Shown: positions 42,373-51,009 of the stretch, in pieces
Layout of the letters: each line of letters starts with the position of its first letter
Numbering within the stretch: the first letter of the stretch is position 1
Source: Yersinia aldovae ATCC 35236
Lineage (GTDB): Bacteria; Pseudomonadota; Gammaproteobacteria; Enterobacterales; Enterobacteriaceae
DNA length: 64,000 nucleotides
Direction of reading: 5' to 3'
Assembly: GCF_000173735.1 (NCBI RefSeq)
Contig: NZ_ACCB01000001.1
Span: 62,001-126,000, forward strand
Translations under genes and position numbers: made by a program
Notes under the pieces: generated by a model
Database searches by the model: none
What the model was told of the DNA's origin: nothing
What the model saw: the letters and a program-made list of their open reading frames with translations, nothing else

Positions 42373-44069
42373 TTATTTTTCCTGTAATACTGCCAATGCT
42401 TCCGGCAGCGAACCATAGAAGCTCAGTTTGCCTTCAATAGGCTTCACCCGTGCTCTTGCCAGCGTCTTCAGTGGCTGGAACGGGATATCGGTGATAAGCA
42501 GTTGCTGGTGTTCTTTCAATGCCTCAGTGAAGCGCAGGAACGCATTCAGGCCACCTGCATCAAGTACAGGCACCGCATCCCATTGCAGAATAATCGTGTC
42601 GTAATCCTCGCAACGGCACAGCAGCTCATTGAATATTCGTTCGGCAGCGGCAAAGAATAACGGCCCGTTAACGCGTAATACCAAGGTATGCGCATCAACG
42701 GCTGCGGGGATCTCACTTAGCCGTGTCATTCGTGCAATTCGCCGCATAAACAGCAGTGATGCCAGCACTATCCCAACGGTGATAGCAATCACCATGTCGA
42801 ACAATACCGTCAAACTCATGCACAGTAACATCACGATAATGTCATCTTTGGGCGCACGCCGGAGTAGATCGACCACTTTATGCGCCTCGCTCATATTCCA
42901 GGCGACAATCAGCAACAGAGAGGCCATCGCCGCTAACGGCAGATATGACAGCATCGGAGCCAGAACCAGCAACGCCAGCAGCACCAATAGCGCGTGAATA
43001 ATGGCTGATACTGGCGATGTAGCACCGGCACGCACGTTGGCGGCAGAGCGCGCAATAGCGGCCGTGGCGGTAATCCCACCAAAGAAGGGGCCACCATATT
43101 ACCCAACCCCTGACCGACTAATTCACTGTTTGAGTGATGCTTCTGCCCGGTCATGCCATCCAGAACCACTGCACAGAGTAATGACTCAATTGCGCCCAGT
43201 ACCGCCATCGAAAACGCGGCAGGTAGCAATGCAGAAACGGTGGCCCAATTTAATACAAAGGGCTGACCGTTGGCCGCAGGTAAATTCCACGGCAGAACAA
43301 ATTGCGGCAGGATAGGTGGGATACCGTGGCCCTGTGTGCCATCGGCTAGCAGGTAGCCAAAGCGTGAGCCGATAGTCGCCACTTGACTATCAAACAGCGA
43401 TAATACGGCCATCACCGCAGCACCCGCGACCAGTGCAGGTAAGTGACCCGGTAACTTTAATTTCAGACGAGGCCAGAGAATCAATACCAGCAGTGTGACG
43501 GTAGCAATTAAAGTATCACTGAGATTGATGGTTGGCAGCGCTCGCGCCAATGCCACCACCTTACCGACATAATTTTCCGGTACTTCTGTCAGATGCAGGC
43601 CAAAGAAATCTTTGATCTGCATGGTGGCAATCGTGATGCCAATGCCGGAGGTAAAACCCAGCGTTACGGGCAGCGGAATATATTCAATCAAACGGCCAAG
43701 TTTCCCCAGCCCCATGCAGAGTAGAAATATGCCGGAGATCAAGGTTGCCAGTAATAAGCCCGCTAAACCAAACTGCTGTGAAACGGGATAAAGAATAACC
43801 ACAAAAGCGGCTGTCGGGCCGGATACGCTATATCGCGAGCCACCGGTGACCGCAATGACTATACCGGCGATAGCCGAGGTATATAGGCCATATTGGGGGG
43901 GGACACCGCTGGCAATCGCCAGTGCCATAGCCAATGGGATTGCAATGATACCGACGGTGATACCGGCAATTATATCTTTAATAAGCCTTTGAAGTGTATA
44001 GGTTTCCCGCCAGCAAGCATCAATAAGTGCGCTGAACGGCCTAATGCCGTTGATTCCGTGCGTTTTCAT
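42373..44069 (-). pseudogene. dauA: C4-dicarboxylate/SulP transporter dauA (ychM), broken by one frameshift
   Basis: Two frames make up one SulP protein of about 565 residues. The upstream part runs from the ATG at 44069 ([20 protein letters not shown]) to about 43090 and holds the membrane core ([32 protein letters not shown]). The downstream part (43035 to 42373) continues [17 protein letters not shown] and ends in the STAS domain. E. coli reads [15 protein letters not shown] at the joint; here a G-run at 43087-43090 (plus strand) is one base short, turning it into [12 protein letters not shown]. DauA imports succinate and aspartate at acid pH. Either a pseudogene or a consensus error. In E. 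coli the gene lies between ychH and prs, not after kdsA. Confidence 0.87.
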
Positions 44070-44628
44070 TAAGGTACAAACCAAATAAAGAAAAGACAAA
44101 ATAAATGGCGGGCCAGTAGGGGTCCGTCTCGAGTAGCAGACAACAACGATACGCCTATTCACGACAAGAGATCTAGATGTATATCAATCTCTACCGAATA
44201 TTTAGATAACTATCCGTTTTGCAAGGCTTCATATTTGAACAGATTCATAGCTGGCAACCAAACTTACCCTCGTTGCTTAATTAAAAGTGCTTGTTATCGC
44301 GCTTACCCTGCCTTTTTTATCTCAATAGCGGAAAATATCATGAGAACAGCTTGGCGAGCCAAGTTACTGAATACGGTAATCAGGTCGTAATTCGGATATA
44401 TCTTGTTAGATGAAAGAGAAGGGCGGTCTCATAATGAAATTATTCAAGAATAAAGCCTATCTCACGGCTAAGATATAGGTTAGAAACCATCTCAAATGTA
44501 GGTGCTAAATGTTCGAGGCTGTGGATGAATAAATTCAACGTAAAATCAGATTTAATTTTACTGATCAATCAGAACTATCAATGTCAGGTAACTCCTACGT
44601 TGGAAATTCACAAGGCTAATGCGACGCC
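44070..44628. other. Gene-free stretch between dauA and the diguanylate cyclase
   Basis: No gene is supported in these 560 AT-rich bases. Two tiny ORFs (MRTAWRAKLLNTVIRS at 44340; MKLFKNKAYLTAKI at 44434) have no convincing features. Promoters of both diverging genes must lie here. Confidence 0.4.
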
Positions 44629-45747
44629 ATGAGCGAATTAGACTCTCTTTTTGCATTGTACAGCGATGCTTGCGTGACCTACGCAACCCTGTCTATAAGC
44701 TATTTTGCATTGAGTAAAAACAGCCCTTTTTCCTATAACGGTGAGGTCTGGAAACGTATTGTATACGGCCTCGTATCAGGGCTGGTTTCCCTTTATCTTA
44801 ATCAGGATCAATGGGTAATCTCTGGTTCGTTTTTCTACAGTTTTGAGTTGATCCCTATTGTTTTGGTCACATTCTATGGCGGTTGGTTAAGTGGGCTGAC
44901 AGCGATACTGATCAACTTCTCCTTTACCAGTTGGGTTACGCTAGATAATATATTGATAACAATAGTATTTATTCCACTGGTGTTATTTCGTGTATGGGAA
45001 CGAAAAAGTAACTATATATTTTATATAGCCATTATATTAATTGCTATTTACCACATTGCTGTCGCTGCTTTAATCGTCAAACATGAGCTGATCTGGACAC
45101 AGATTATTATCTATCAGTTTATTTCTGCTCTTTGTCTGGCCATCTGCTATCACGCGCTAGATTTCAAAGAACGTCATATTTACACCTACTTTACGATGAA
45201 AGATCGGGCCAATATCGATAAGTTAACTCAGTTAAATAATCGGGCAAGTGCTGATTATCGGCTGGCAACGATTCATAACCGCCGTCAGGCTTGCGGATTG
45301 ATGATTTTGGATATCGACCATTTTAAGTCGATTAATGATACTTATGGCCATGATTGCGGTGATATCGTGCTGACGACCGTTGGGGCATTGCTGAGTCATG
45401 CCGTGCGCGATGAGGATTTCATTGGGCGATATGGCGGTGAAGAATTTATCGTTATTACTCGCAGCTATGATCCACAAACCATTAAATCAGTGGCTGAACG
45501 TATCCGCGAACGGGTTGAGAGTTTAGACGTGTTATTACCTGATGGGCGCAAGATAAAAGCCACGATCTCCATTGGTGCGTCACTTTATCTGCCTGGAATG
45601 TCGATGTTGAAAGCGCTGAAAATGACTGATGAAGCGCTTTATCAGGCGAAGCGGCAGGGACGTAATCAGGTGGTATATAGCCGGTTAATGCCATTCTCGC
45701 CACTGGGTGACCGTCATTTTCGGGAAGAAAGGCGGCGGCGCTCATAG
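44629..45747 (+). CDS. Membrane diguanylate cyclase with LytS/YhcK-type 5TM domain
   Basis: The 372-residue protein has six or so membrane segments in its first 185 residues. They resemble the 5TM-LYT sensor ([37 protein letters not shown]). A GGDEF domain follows: [31 protein letters not shown] and the active site [16 protein letters not shown] lies five residues ahead of GGEEF and fits the RxxD inhibitory site. It should make cyclic di-GMP from GTP under feedback inhibition, in response to an unknown signal. The start is by length and family; the ribosome binding site is weak. It ends in a bidirectional terminator shared with a tRNA gene. Confidence 0.88.
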   Translation: MSELDSLFALYSDACVTYATLSISYFALSKNSPFSYNGEVWKRIVYGLVSGLVSLYLNQDQWVISGSFFYSFELIPIVLVTFYGGWLSGLTAILINFSFTSWVTLDNILITIVFIPLVLFRVWERKSNYIFYIAIILIAIYHIAVAALIVKHELIWTQIIIYQFISALCLAICYHALDFKERHIYTYFTMKDRANIDKLTQLNNRASADYRLATIHNRRQACGLMILDIDHFKSINDTYGHDCGDIVLTTVGALLSHAVRDEDFIGRYGGEEFIVITRSYDPQTIKSVAERIRERVESLDVLLPDGRKIKATISIGASLYLPGMSMLKALKMTDEALYQAKRQGRNQVVYSRLMPFSPLGDRHFREERRRRS

Positions 45748-45786
45748 CAATGACTGGAATCAGAATTTCTGGCAAATCTGGCAAAG

Positions 45787-45817
45787 AAAAAGGCCCTGAC
45801 TTTCGTCAGAGCCTTTT
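45787..45817. terminator. Bidirectional terminator between the cyclase gene and tRNA-Ser
   Basis: AAAGGCCCTGAC pairs with GTCAGAGCCTTTT around a TTTC loop. It lies 40 bases after the cyclase stop, and on the minus strand it is followed by TTTTTC 10 bases past the tRNA 3' end, so it mainly serves the tRNA. Confidence 0.85.
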
Positions 45818-45826
45818 GCTCGAATA

Positions 45827-45916
45827 TGGCGGTGAGAGAGGGGTTCGAACCCTCGATACGCTTACGCGTATACACACTTTCCAGGCGTGCTCCTTCAGCC
45901 ACTCAGACACCTCACC
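45827..45916 (-). tRNA. tRNA-Ser (anticodon GGA), copy 1
   Basis: The minus strand reads GGTGAGGTGTCTGAGTGGCT, a D-arm, an anticodon loop CTGGAAA (GGA), a long variable arm (TACGCGTAAGCGTA) and a T-arm GGTTCGAACC, ending in an encoded CCA; 90 bases. This is a class II tRNA like E. coli serW/serX. It differs from copy 2 at 47261 by one base in the acceptor 3' strand, giving a G-U pair at the base of the acceptor stem. Confidence 0.97.
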
Positions 45917-46056
45917 GTTACGTCACAACGCTAAGCACTGCAACGGGGCGGTACTATAGGGATCGGCGGCCTGTGGGTCAAGCAGTATTTATCCGTTACC
46001 AACTATCTGGTTATTCTGCGTGCAGATAGCGTAAATCACAGGCAAATCAGGTGGCT

Positions 46057-46935
46057 TTAACGCCACATTTTTGCCTGTTGTGGGGAGTCAACCATCACAT
46101 AATCGGCTCCCAGCTCTGTAGCTATCCGATAGTCCTCGGCCGAATTTATACCGATCAGCAAAACTTTTGCGTCGCCACTTTCTTTGAAACAGTCCATTGC
46201 CTGTTGATTCCAAACTAACTGCGTCCGTGTCGTTCCTTTGCCAAGTGTAAATGTCTCTATAACTTTCACATCACGCTTTAATTCAAATGCATAAAGCTTA
46301 TTTTTACGGCGGGTATGTCCATCACTCCAGTTCTTGGTAAGAATGCACTTATTGGCCATAACAGCATTCGCTAAAATCTTGCGGGTTTTATTGCGTGACT
46401 CAAACTTATTAATATAATCAGGTAAGGCATTCAGATATTTTTTCTCAGTAGAATAGAAGGTAATTCTGTTAGATGAAAGGATGCTCTCTCTCAGTTCTGT
46501 TATGACATTTACTATTACTTCAGGGTCTGCATCAGGAGATTTTATATCTATAAAAAATCTTGTTTTCGGGAATGATAAAAGTATCTGATGTAATGAAGGG
46601 ATTTTAAATCCCCGGCTGCGGTAAATATATTGATCATCCTGTTTGAAATGATAGGCTGCATCTAATTGCTGTAATTCTTCCCAAGAATGGTCTGAAATAG
46701 GGCCGTTACCGTCAGTTAACTCCTTTAAATCTGTGGGTCGATACAGCACTAAGGCACCATCTTTAGTGAGTTGAACGGTGATCCAAATTATATCAGCTTT
46801 ATTTAATATAGCGTGACTAATGCCATAGCGTGTATTTTCTGGAAAATCGGCAGTTCCCCCTCGATGAGCTACAATTAATGGAGATGCTGATAATGGGCTG
46901 ATATACAGCGCTAATAGTAAGGTGGTAAAATGCAA
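46057..46935 (-). CDS. GDPD-family (glycerophosphodiester phosphodiesterase-like) exported protein
   Basis: The frame gives 292 residues with a signal-like start (LLLALYISPLSAS) and the GDPD entry motif VAHRGGTADFPENTRYG. The next motif reads IIWITVQLTKDGALVLYRP, where classic enzymes have E-x-D and H-D; these metal and catalytic residues are replaced. The rest keeps the family fold (GFKIPSLHQILLSFP, FFIDIKSPDAD, LGADYVMVDSP). The only in-frame start is a TTG at 46935 without a Shine-Dalgarno sequence. An ATG at 46949-46951 with GAGG upstream is out of frame by one base because of an A7 run at 46937-46943. The gene is AT-rich and sits alone between two tRNA-Ser copies, suggesting transfer. 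Confidence 0.72.
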   Translation of the reverse strand: MHFTTLLLALYISPLSASPLIVAHRGGTADFPENTRYGISHAILNKADIIWITVQLTKDGALVLYRPTDLKELTDGNGPISDHSWEELQQLDAAYHFKQDDQYIYRSRGFKIPSLHQILLSFPKTRFFIDIKSPDADPEVIVNVITELRESILSSNRITFYSTEKKYLNALPDYINKFESRNKTRKILANAVMANKCILTKNWSDGHTRRKNKLYAFELKRDVKVIETFTLGKGTTRTQLVWNQQAMDCFKESGDAKVLLIGINSAEDYRIATELGADYVMVDSPQQAKMWR

Positions 46936-46951
46936 ATTTTTTTATTTTCAT

Positions 46952-47148
46952 TTTTGCCTCGCTGGTAAATATAACAGGATTGAAATGTTCTCCACCTTAT
47001 TTGTAGCACTTTTTTAGGTGTCAATATAACCAATTAATAGTGGTCTTATGAGGCAATTGCTATATTGATATTTATTGTGTCATGCTCAGGAAAAATGACT
47101 TTGATCTATGGGCCTTTTTAAGGAAAGGGTTATCAAGAAAACAAAAAA
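46952..47148. other. AT-rich promoter region of the GDPD gene
   Basis: No gene is seen. The DNA is distinctly AT-rich, in keeping with the GDPD gene. A frame that runs on the plus strand from 47082 enters the tRNA and is not taken as coding. Confidence 0.4.
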
Positions 47149-47209
47149 CGGCAATCCAGCGAACAGGCTCTGGTATTAACCAGGCTTGTTACCGGTTGCC
47201 GCTTTTTTT
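47149..47209. terminator. Long branched hairpin behind tRNA-Ser copy 2
   Basis: CGGCAA (47149-47154) pairs with TTGCCG (47196-47201), enclosing AACA/TGTT and CTGG/CCAG stems. A T7 tract follows on the plus strand and a T6 on the minus strand. It can end the tRNA transcript 52 bases past its 3' end, and would also stop plus-strand transcripts. Confidence 0.6.
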
Positions 47210-47260
47210 GGCTGCCCAAAGGCTTCTTTACTGCGAAGAAATCTATCTACTGGCTAAATA

Positions 47261-47350
47261 TGGCGGTGAGGGAGGGGTTCGAACCCTCGATACGCTTACG
47301 CGTATACACACTTTCCAGGCGTGCTCCTTCAGCCACTCAGACACCTCACC
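47261..47350 (-). tRNA. tRNA-Ser (anticodon GGA), copy 2
   Basis: This copy has the same 90-base sequence as copy 1 except for one base (C in place of U in the acceptor 3' strand), which makes the acceptor stem fully Watson-Crick. Anticodon loop CTGGAAA, long variable arm and encoded CCA are intact. The two copies are direct repeats 1.4 kb apart, enclosing the GDPD gene. Confidence 0.97.
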
Positions 47351-47566
47351 GTGGTACTGCAATATCGTTTAACGGTATACAACCGCTGACCGGCGTAATG
47401 TAGGCAAAAGTGCATCCAGCGTCAAGCCTCTTCTACCCGCTTTAATTATATTGAGTCAAAGTTGCAGCAATTTGCTGATTTCATCGACATTTCTTGCTTG
47501 TAGCGCTTGCATCTCACGATAAAGCGCGGAAATCTAGCCGGTACTTTCGCAAGGAGCTGGCAAATC

Positions 47567-48508
47567 ATGAACATTATTTTTTATCACCCGTTTTTTGAAG
47601 CAAAACAGTGGTTGTCTGGCATACAATCTCGCCTGCCGGAGGCTAAGGTCAGGCAGTGGCGGCGCGGTGATTCTCTGCCTGCCGACTATGCGCTGGTCTG
47701 GCAACCGCCTCATGAAATGCTGGCTAATCGAGTTGCGTTGAAAGGCATTTTTGCGTTGGGTGCCGGTGTCGATGCCATTTTGGGTCAACAACGCCGCCAT
47801 CCTGGTATATTACCGGCAGGTGTGCCACTAATACGGCTGGAAGATACCGGTATGTCATTGCAAATGCAGGAATATGTTGTGGGTTGCACCCTGCGTTATT
47901 TTCGTCGGATGGATGAATATCAATTGCAACAACAGCAAAAGCTCTGGCAACCATTACAACCTCATCACCATGATCAATTCACGGTGGGAATCTTAGGGGC
48001 TGGAGTATTAGGCAAGAGCGTTGCCCAAAAACTGACTGAGTTCGGTTTTACCGTTCGCTGTTGGAGCCGCACAGCGAAAAATATTGATGGTGTGGGCAGC
48101 TTTGCTGGTCATGAGCAGTTGCCCGCATTCCTCCAGGGGACCCAATTGCTGATTAATCTGCTACCCAATACACCAGAAACAGCCGGAATACTGAACCAGC
48201 CGCTGTTCTCGCAGTTGAACGCCAATGCTTATGTGATCAATGTTGCTCGTGGTGCGCATTTATTGGAGTGCGATTTATTAGCTGCGATGCAGGTAGGGAG
48301 GGTCGCTGCTGCCACATTGGATGTGTTTGCTGAAGAGCCATTACCGCCAATGCACCCTTTCTGGACTCATCCACGGATTACCCTCACACCGCATATAGCC
48401 GCAATAACGTTACCTGAAATAGCAATGGATCAGGTGGTGGCCAATATTCAGGCAATTGAGGCAGGTAGGGCGCCGGTCGGGTTAGTTGATGTGGCTCGAG
48501 GTTACTGA
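47567..48508 (+). CDS. ghrA: Glyoxylate/hydroxypyruvate reductase A
   Basis: The 313-residue D-2-hydroxyacid dehydrogenase reduces glyoxylate and hydroxypyruvate with NADPH. The nucleotide motif is VGILGAGVLGKSVAQ, followed by WSRTAK (basic residues suit NADPH). The catalytic Arg lies in NVARGAHLLECDLL, with Glu in AEEPLPPMHPFW and His in TPHIAAIT. AAGGAG lies 8 bases before the ATG at 47567. In E. coli the order ghrA-ycdX-ycdY is the same. Confidence 0.95.
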   Translation: MNIIFYHPFFEAKQWLSGIQSRLPEAKVRQWRRGDSLPADYALVWQPPHEMLANRVALKGIFALGAGVDAILGQQRRHPGILPAGVPLIRLEDTGMSLQMQEYVVGCTLRYFRRMDEYQLQQQQKLWQPLQPHHHDQFTVGILGAGVLGKSVAQKLTEFGFTVRCWSRTAKNIDGVGSFAGHEQLPAFLQGTQLLINLLPNTPETAGILNQPLFSQLNANAYVINVARGAHLLECDLLAAMQVGRVAAATLDVFAEEPLPPMHPFWTHPRITLTPHIAAITLPEIAMDQVVANIQAIEAGRAPVGLVDVARGY

Positions 48509-48727
48509 TTTAAGGCGCAAACTCTAAATAATTTGAGCGGTAGAAAGGCTCCCAACACATATAAAACGTGAAATATCATGGGGGTATTTTTGCCGCTAAG
48601 GGGAAGGGGCAATCAGGCAAAACCACTTTTTTAGCTCAGCCGATGAGAAGAATTCCTGCTATCATTAGCGAACAATGCTTTGCCTGCAAAAAAGCCTTCT
48701 CTCCTTAAAAGACTTTGTGGAGTAGTC

Positions 48728-49465
48728 ATGTATCCTGTTGATTTACATATGCATACTGTTGCCAGTACCCACGCTTACAGTACCCTGCACGATTATATCG
48801 CCGAAGCCAAACTGAAAAATATCAAACTGTTTGCCATTACTGATCATGGCCCCGATATGGCTGATGCGCCGCATTACTGGCATTTTATGAATATGCGGGT
48901 GTGGCCACGGCTGGTAGATGGGGTGGGTATTTTGCGAGGTATCGAAGCCAATATTAAGAATCTGGACGGTGATATTGATTGTACCGGCCCGATGCTGGAC
49001 GCGGTCGATCTGCTTATTGCTGGTTTCCATGAGCCGGTATTCCCGCCGCAAGACAGAGCCGCCAATACGCAGGCAATGATTGCCACCATGGCGCAAGGTC
49101 ATGTGCATATTATCAGTCACCCCGGTAACCCTAAATACCCGGTTGATATTCAGGCCATTGCCGCAGCCGCTGCCAAATATGATGTGGCTCTGGAATTAAA
49201 CAACTCATCTTTCTCGCATTCCCGAAAGGGCAGCGAAGCGAATTGCCGCGCAATTGCGCAAGCGGTGCGGGATGCCGGGGGTTGGTTGGCGTTAGGGTCT
49301 GATTCCCATATTGCTTATTCATTAGGGGTTTTTGAACATTGTGAACGCATTATTGATGAAGTGAATTTCCCGCAAGAGCGTGTCCTAAATGTTAGCCCGC
49401 GCCGTCTACTGAATTACCTTGAACAACGCGGTCGCCCTGCAATTGCTGAATTAGCTGATTTATAA
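48728..49465 (+). CDS. ycdX: PHP-domain zinc phosphatase YcdX
   Basis: The 245-residue protein is a PHP-fold hydrolase with the trinuclear metal ligands spread over [44 protein letters not shown] and GSDSH. E. coli YcdX is an alkaline phosphatase linked to swarming. TGGAG lies 7 bases before the ATG at 48728; the frame is open to 48680. ycdY, which encodes its chaperone, follows after 64 bases. Confidence 0.94.
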   Translation: MYPVDLHMHTVASTHAYSTLHDYIAEAKLKNIKLFAITDHGPDMADAPHYWHFMNMRVWPRLVDGVGILRGIEANIKNLDGDIDCTGPMLDAVDLLIAGFHEPVFPPQDRAANTQAMIATMAQGHVHIISHPGNPKYPVDIQAIAAAAAKYDVALELNNSSFSHSRKGSEANCRAIAQAVRDAGGWLALGSDSHIAYSLGVFEHCERIIDEVNFPQERVLNVSPRRLLNYLEQRGRPAIAELADL

Positions 49466-49529
49466 TCTATTATGTGACGTTGTCACCGTTAGACTTATAC
49501 AAAAATAAATAGAACACAGGAAGATGTAA

Positions 49530-50087
49530 ATGAATGATTTTTCACTGGTTTGCCGGGTGCTTGGTTCACTGTTCTACCGTCAGCCACAAGATCCACTGCT
49601 TGAGCCGCTGTTTGCACTGGTAAGCGAAGGCAAGTTGGAACAGCATTGGCCGTTGGAGCAAGGTGAGCTGTTGGCGCGTCTGCAACGGGAATACCAGCCA
49701 GCGGCGTTAATCGCTGATTACCGCGCCTTGTTTGTCGGGGAGGAATGCAGTGTCTCACCTTATGGCTCTGATTATGAAGACGCACCCCAAGAAGCAGAAG
49801 TCCGCGCATTTTTGCAACAACGCGGGATGCCACTAGGTGACGGTCCAACGGACCATTTTGGCGGCTTATTGCTGGAAGCCTCGTGGCTGGAAGACCAAGC
49901 GGCTGAGGACGAAATTTCAGCACAAACCCTCTTATTTAGCGAGTATTTATTGCCTTGGTGTGGCCGTTTTCTTGGTAAAGTCGAAGCCCACGCCACCACG
50001 GGTTTCTACCGTACCTTGGCACAGTTGAGCCGTGAAGCGTTGCAAGCAATGTGGGATGAGTTATCAGAAGATACCCTTCCTGCTTGA
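49530..50087 (+). CDS. ycdY: TorD-family chaperone YcdY
   Basis: The 185-residue, all-helical protein is a TorD/DmsD-like chaperone: LGSLFYRQPQ, YRALFVGEECSVSPYGSDYED and DHFGGLLLEASWL fit the family. E. coli YcdY helps insert zinc into YcdX and increases its activity. AGGAAG lies 7 bases before the ATG. A palindromic repeat follows the stop. Confidence 0.92.
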   Translation: MNDFSLVCRVLGSLFYRQPQDPLLEPLFALVSEGKLEQHWPLEQGELLARLQREYQPAALIADYRALFVGEECSVSPYGSDYEDAPQEAEVRAFLQQRGMPLGDGPTDHFGGLLLEASWLEDQAAEDEISAQTLLFSEYLLPWCGRFLGKVEAHATTGFYRTLAQLSREALQAMWDELSEDTLPA

Positions 50088-50090
50088 TGC

Positions 50091-50198
50091 TGCAACGGCG
50101 TTAGTCACTCTCATTCACCCGAATCACTGACTTGAGTCAGTGATTCGGAGTTTATTGGTTTGCAGCCAGACGGTAACGCCAATACGTGAGGATGTATC
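50091..50198. repeat. Palindromic miniature repeat, copy B
   Basis: CCGAATCACTGAC (50119-50131) and its exact complement (50136-50148) form a 13 bp stem with a 4-base loop. Outer arms GGCGTTA (50097-50103) and TAACGCC (50174-50180) enclose it. CATTCACCCGAATCACTGAC and TAACGCCAAT are shared with the element at 63594. No T-run follows, so this is a repeat rather than a terminator of ycdY, though it may protect the mRNA end. Confidence 0.7.
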
Positions 50199-50227
50199 AA
50201 TCTTTGTCTTGTAGGCAAGCCGTGCTG

Positions 50228-50791
50228 CTAGTCAGTAAAGGGGATGACTAATTGGCCCGGTTTCACTTCTAAACCCTTAGCCAGTTTTTTCGCCATGCCT
50301 TCAGCTTTACTCTTATCGGCGTCCAGTACGTAAGCGGGTTGCTGATCAAAGTAGGATTTCAACGATTGGTTCAGATAGGGCGTTAACGCTTTCATTACCG
50401 AGTCCATTTTTTCCGGTTTGACGGTGTAATCGGTTAACTCCATGTTTTTCAGGAAAATAGCTCCTTTTTCACGATCAAATATCGGCTGCGCTTTTAATGT
50501 CAGCGTCATATCCGCACTCTGCGGGCCGAGGATCGAGGTGATATCCACTTTCGCATTACCGGTTAACGTCACTTTGCCCGGTTCAGCACGACCAATCTGG
50601 CTCTGTAACTGTGTCAGGGTGATATGAGCGTCAACCAGCCCAGGAATGCCAATCTGCTTTTCATAGTTATTATGTTTTTGCAGATATTCATTTACTTCCT
50701 GCTCGCTCAAGGTGTACTGAGTCAGTTGATTGCAGCCGACCAGTGTGGTTGTCACGATCAGCGCAGCAGCGCCCCACATCAATTTATTCAT
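50228..50791 (-). CDS. yceB: DUF1439 lipoprotein YceB
   Basis: The 187-residue lipoprotein has a signal ending TTTLVGC, then the YceB body: YTLSEQEVNEYLQKHNNYEKQIGIPG, VTLTGNAKVDITSILGPQ and a C-terminal LEVKPGQLVIPF. The fold family binds lipids or hydrophobic ligands; function is unknown. GAGG lies 6 bases before the chosen ATG at 50791; the frame runs to 50839. In E. coli grxB lies between yceB and mdtH; it is absent here. Confidence 0.9.
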   Translation of the reverse strand: MNKLMWGAAALIVTTTLVGCNQLTQYTLSEQEVNEYLQKHNNYEKQIGIPGLVDAHITLTQLQSQIGRAEPGKVTLTGNAKVDITSILGPQSADMTLTLKAQPIFDREKGAIFLKNMELTDYTVKPEKMDSVMKALTPYLNQSLKSYFDQQPAYVLDADKSKAEGMAKKLAKGLEVKPGQLVIPFTD

Positions 50792-51009
50792 TAAAACCTC
50801 ATGGCAATAAGCACTATTCAAACAGATAAACTTAGCCAATAGTAACCGCTAAGTTTGTCATTTTGTATTATTAACCGTGTTTGTTCAGCTACGGTTGTGT
50901 TGTGGCGGCGAATAGTGCGACAAGAAATTGGCTCTGCCAATCGGATAACCCTGAATCAGTTAACTGCGGGGAGAGCCCAGAGAAACCGTGCCCGCGGGTA
51001 TCTAAATGG

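Noticed and set aside
47082-47372. A 96-codon plus-strand frame ending within and beyond tRNA-Ser copy 2
   Set aside because: It runs through the terminator hairpin and the tRNA gene. The same false end ([15 protein letters not shown]) appears at copy 1, produced by the tRNA sequence itself.
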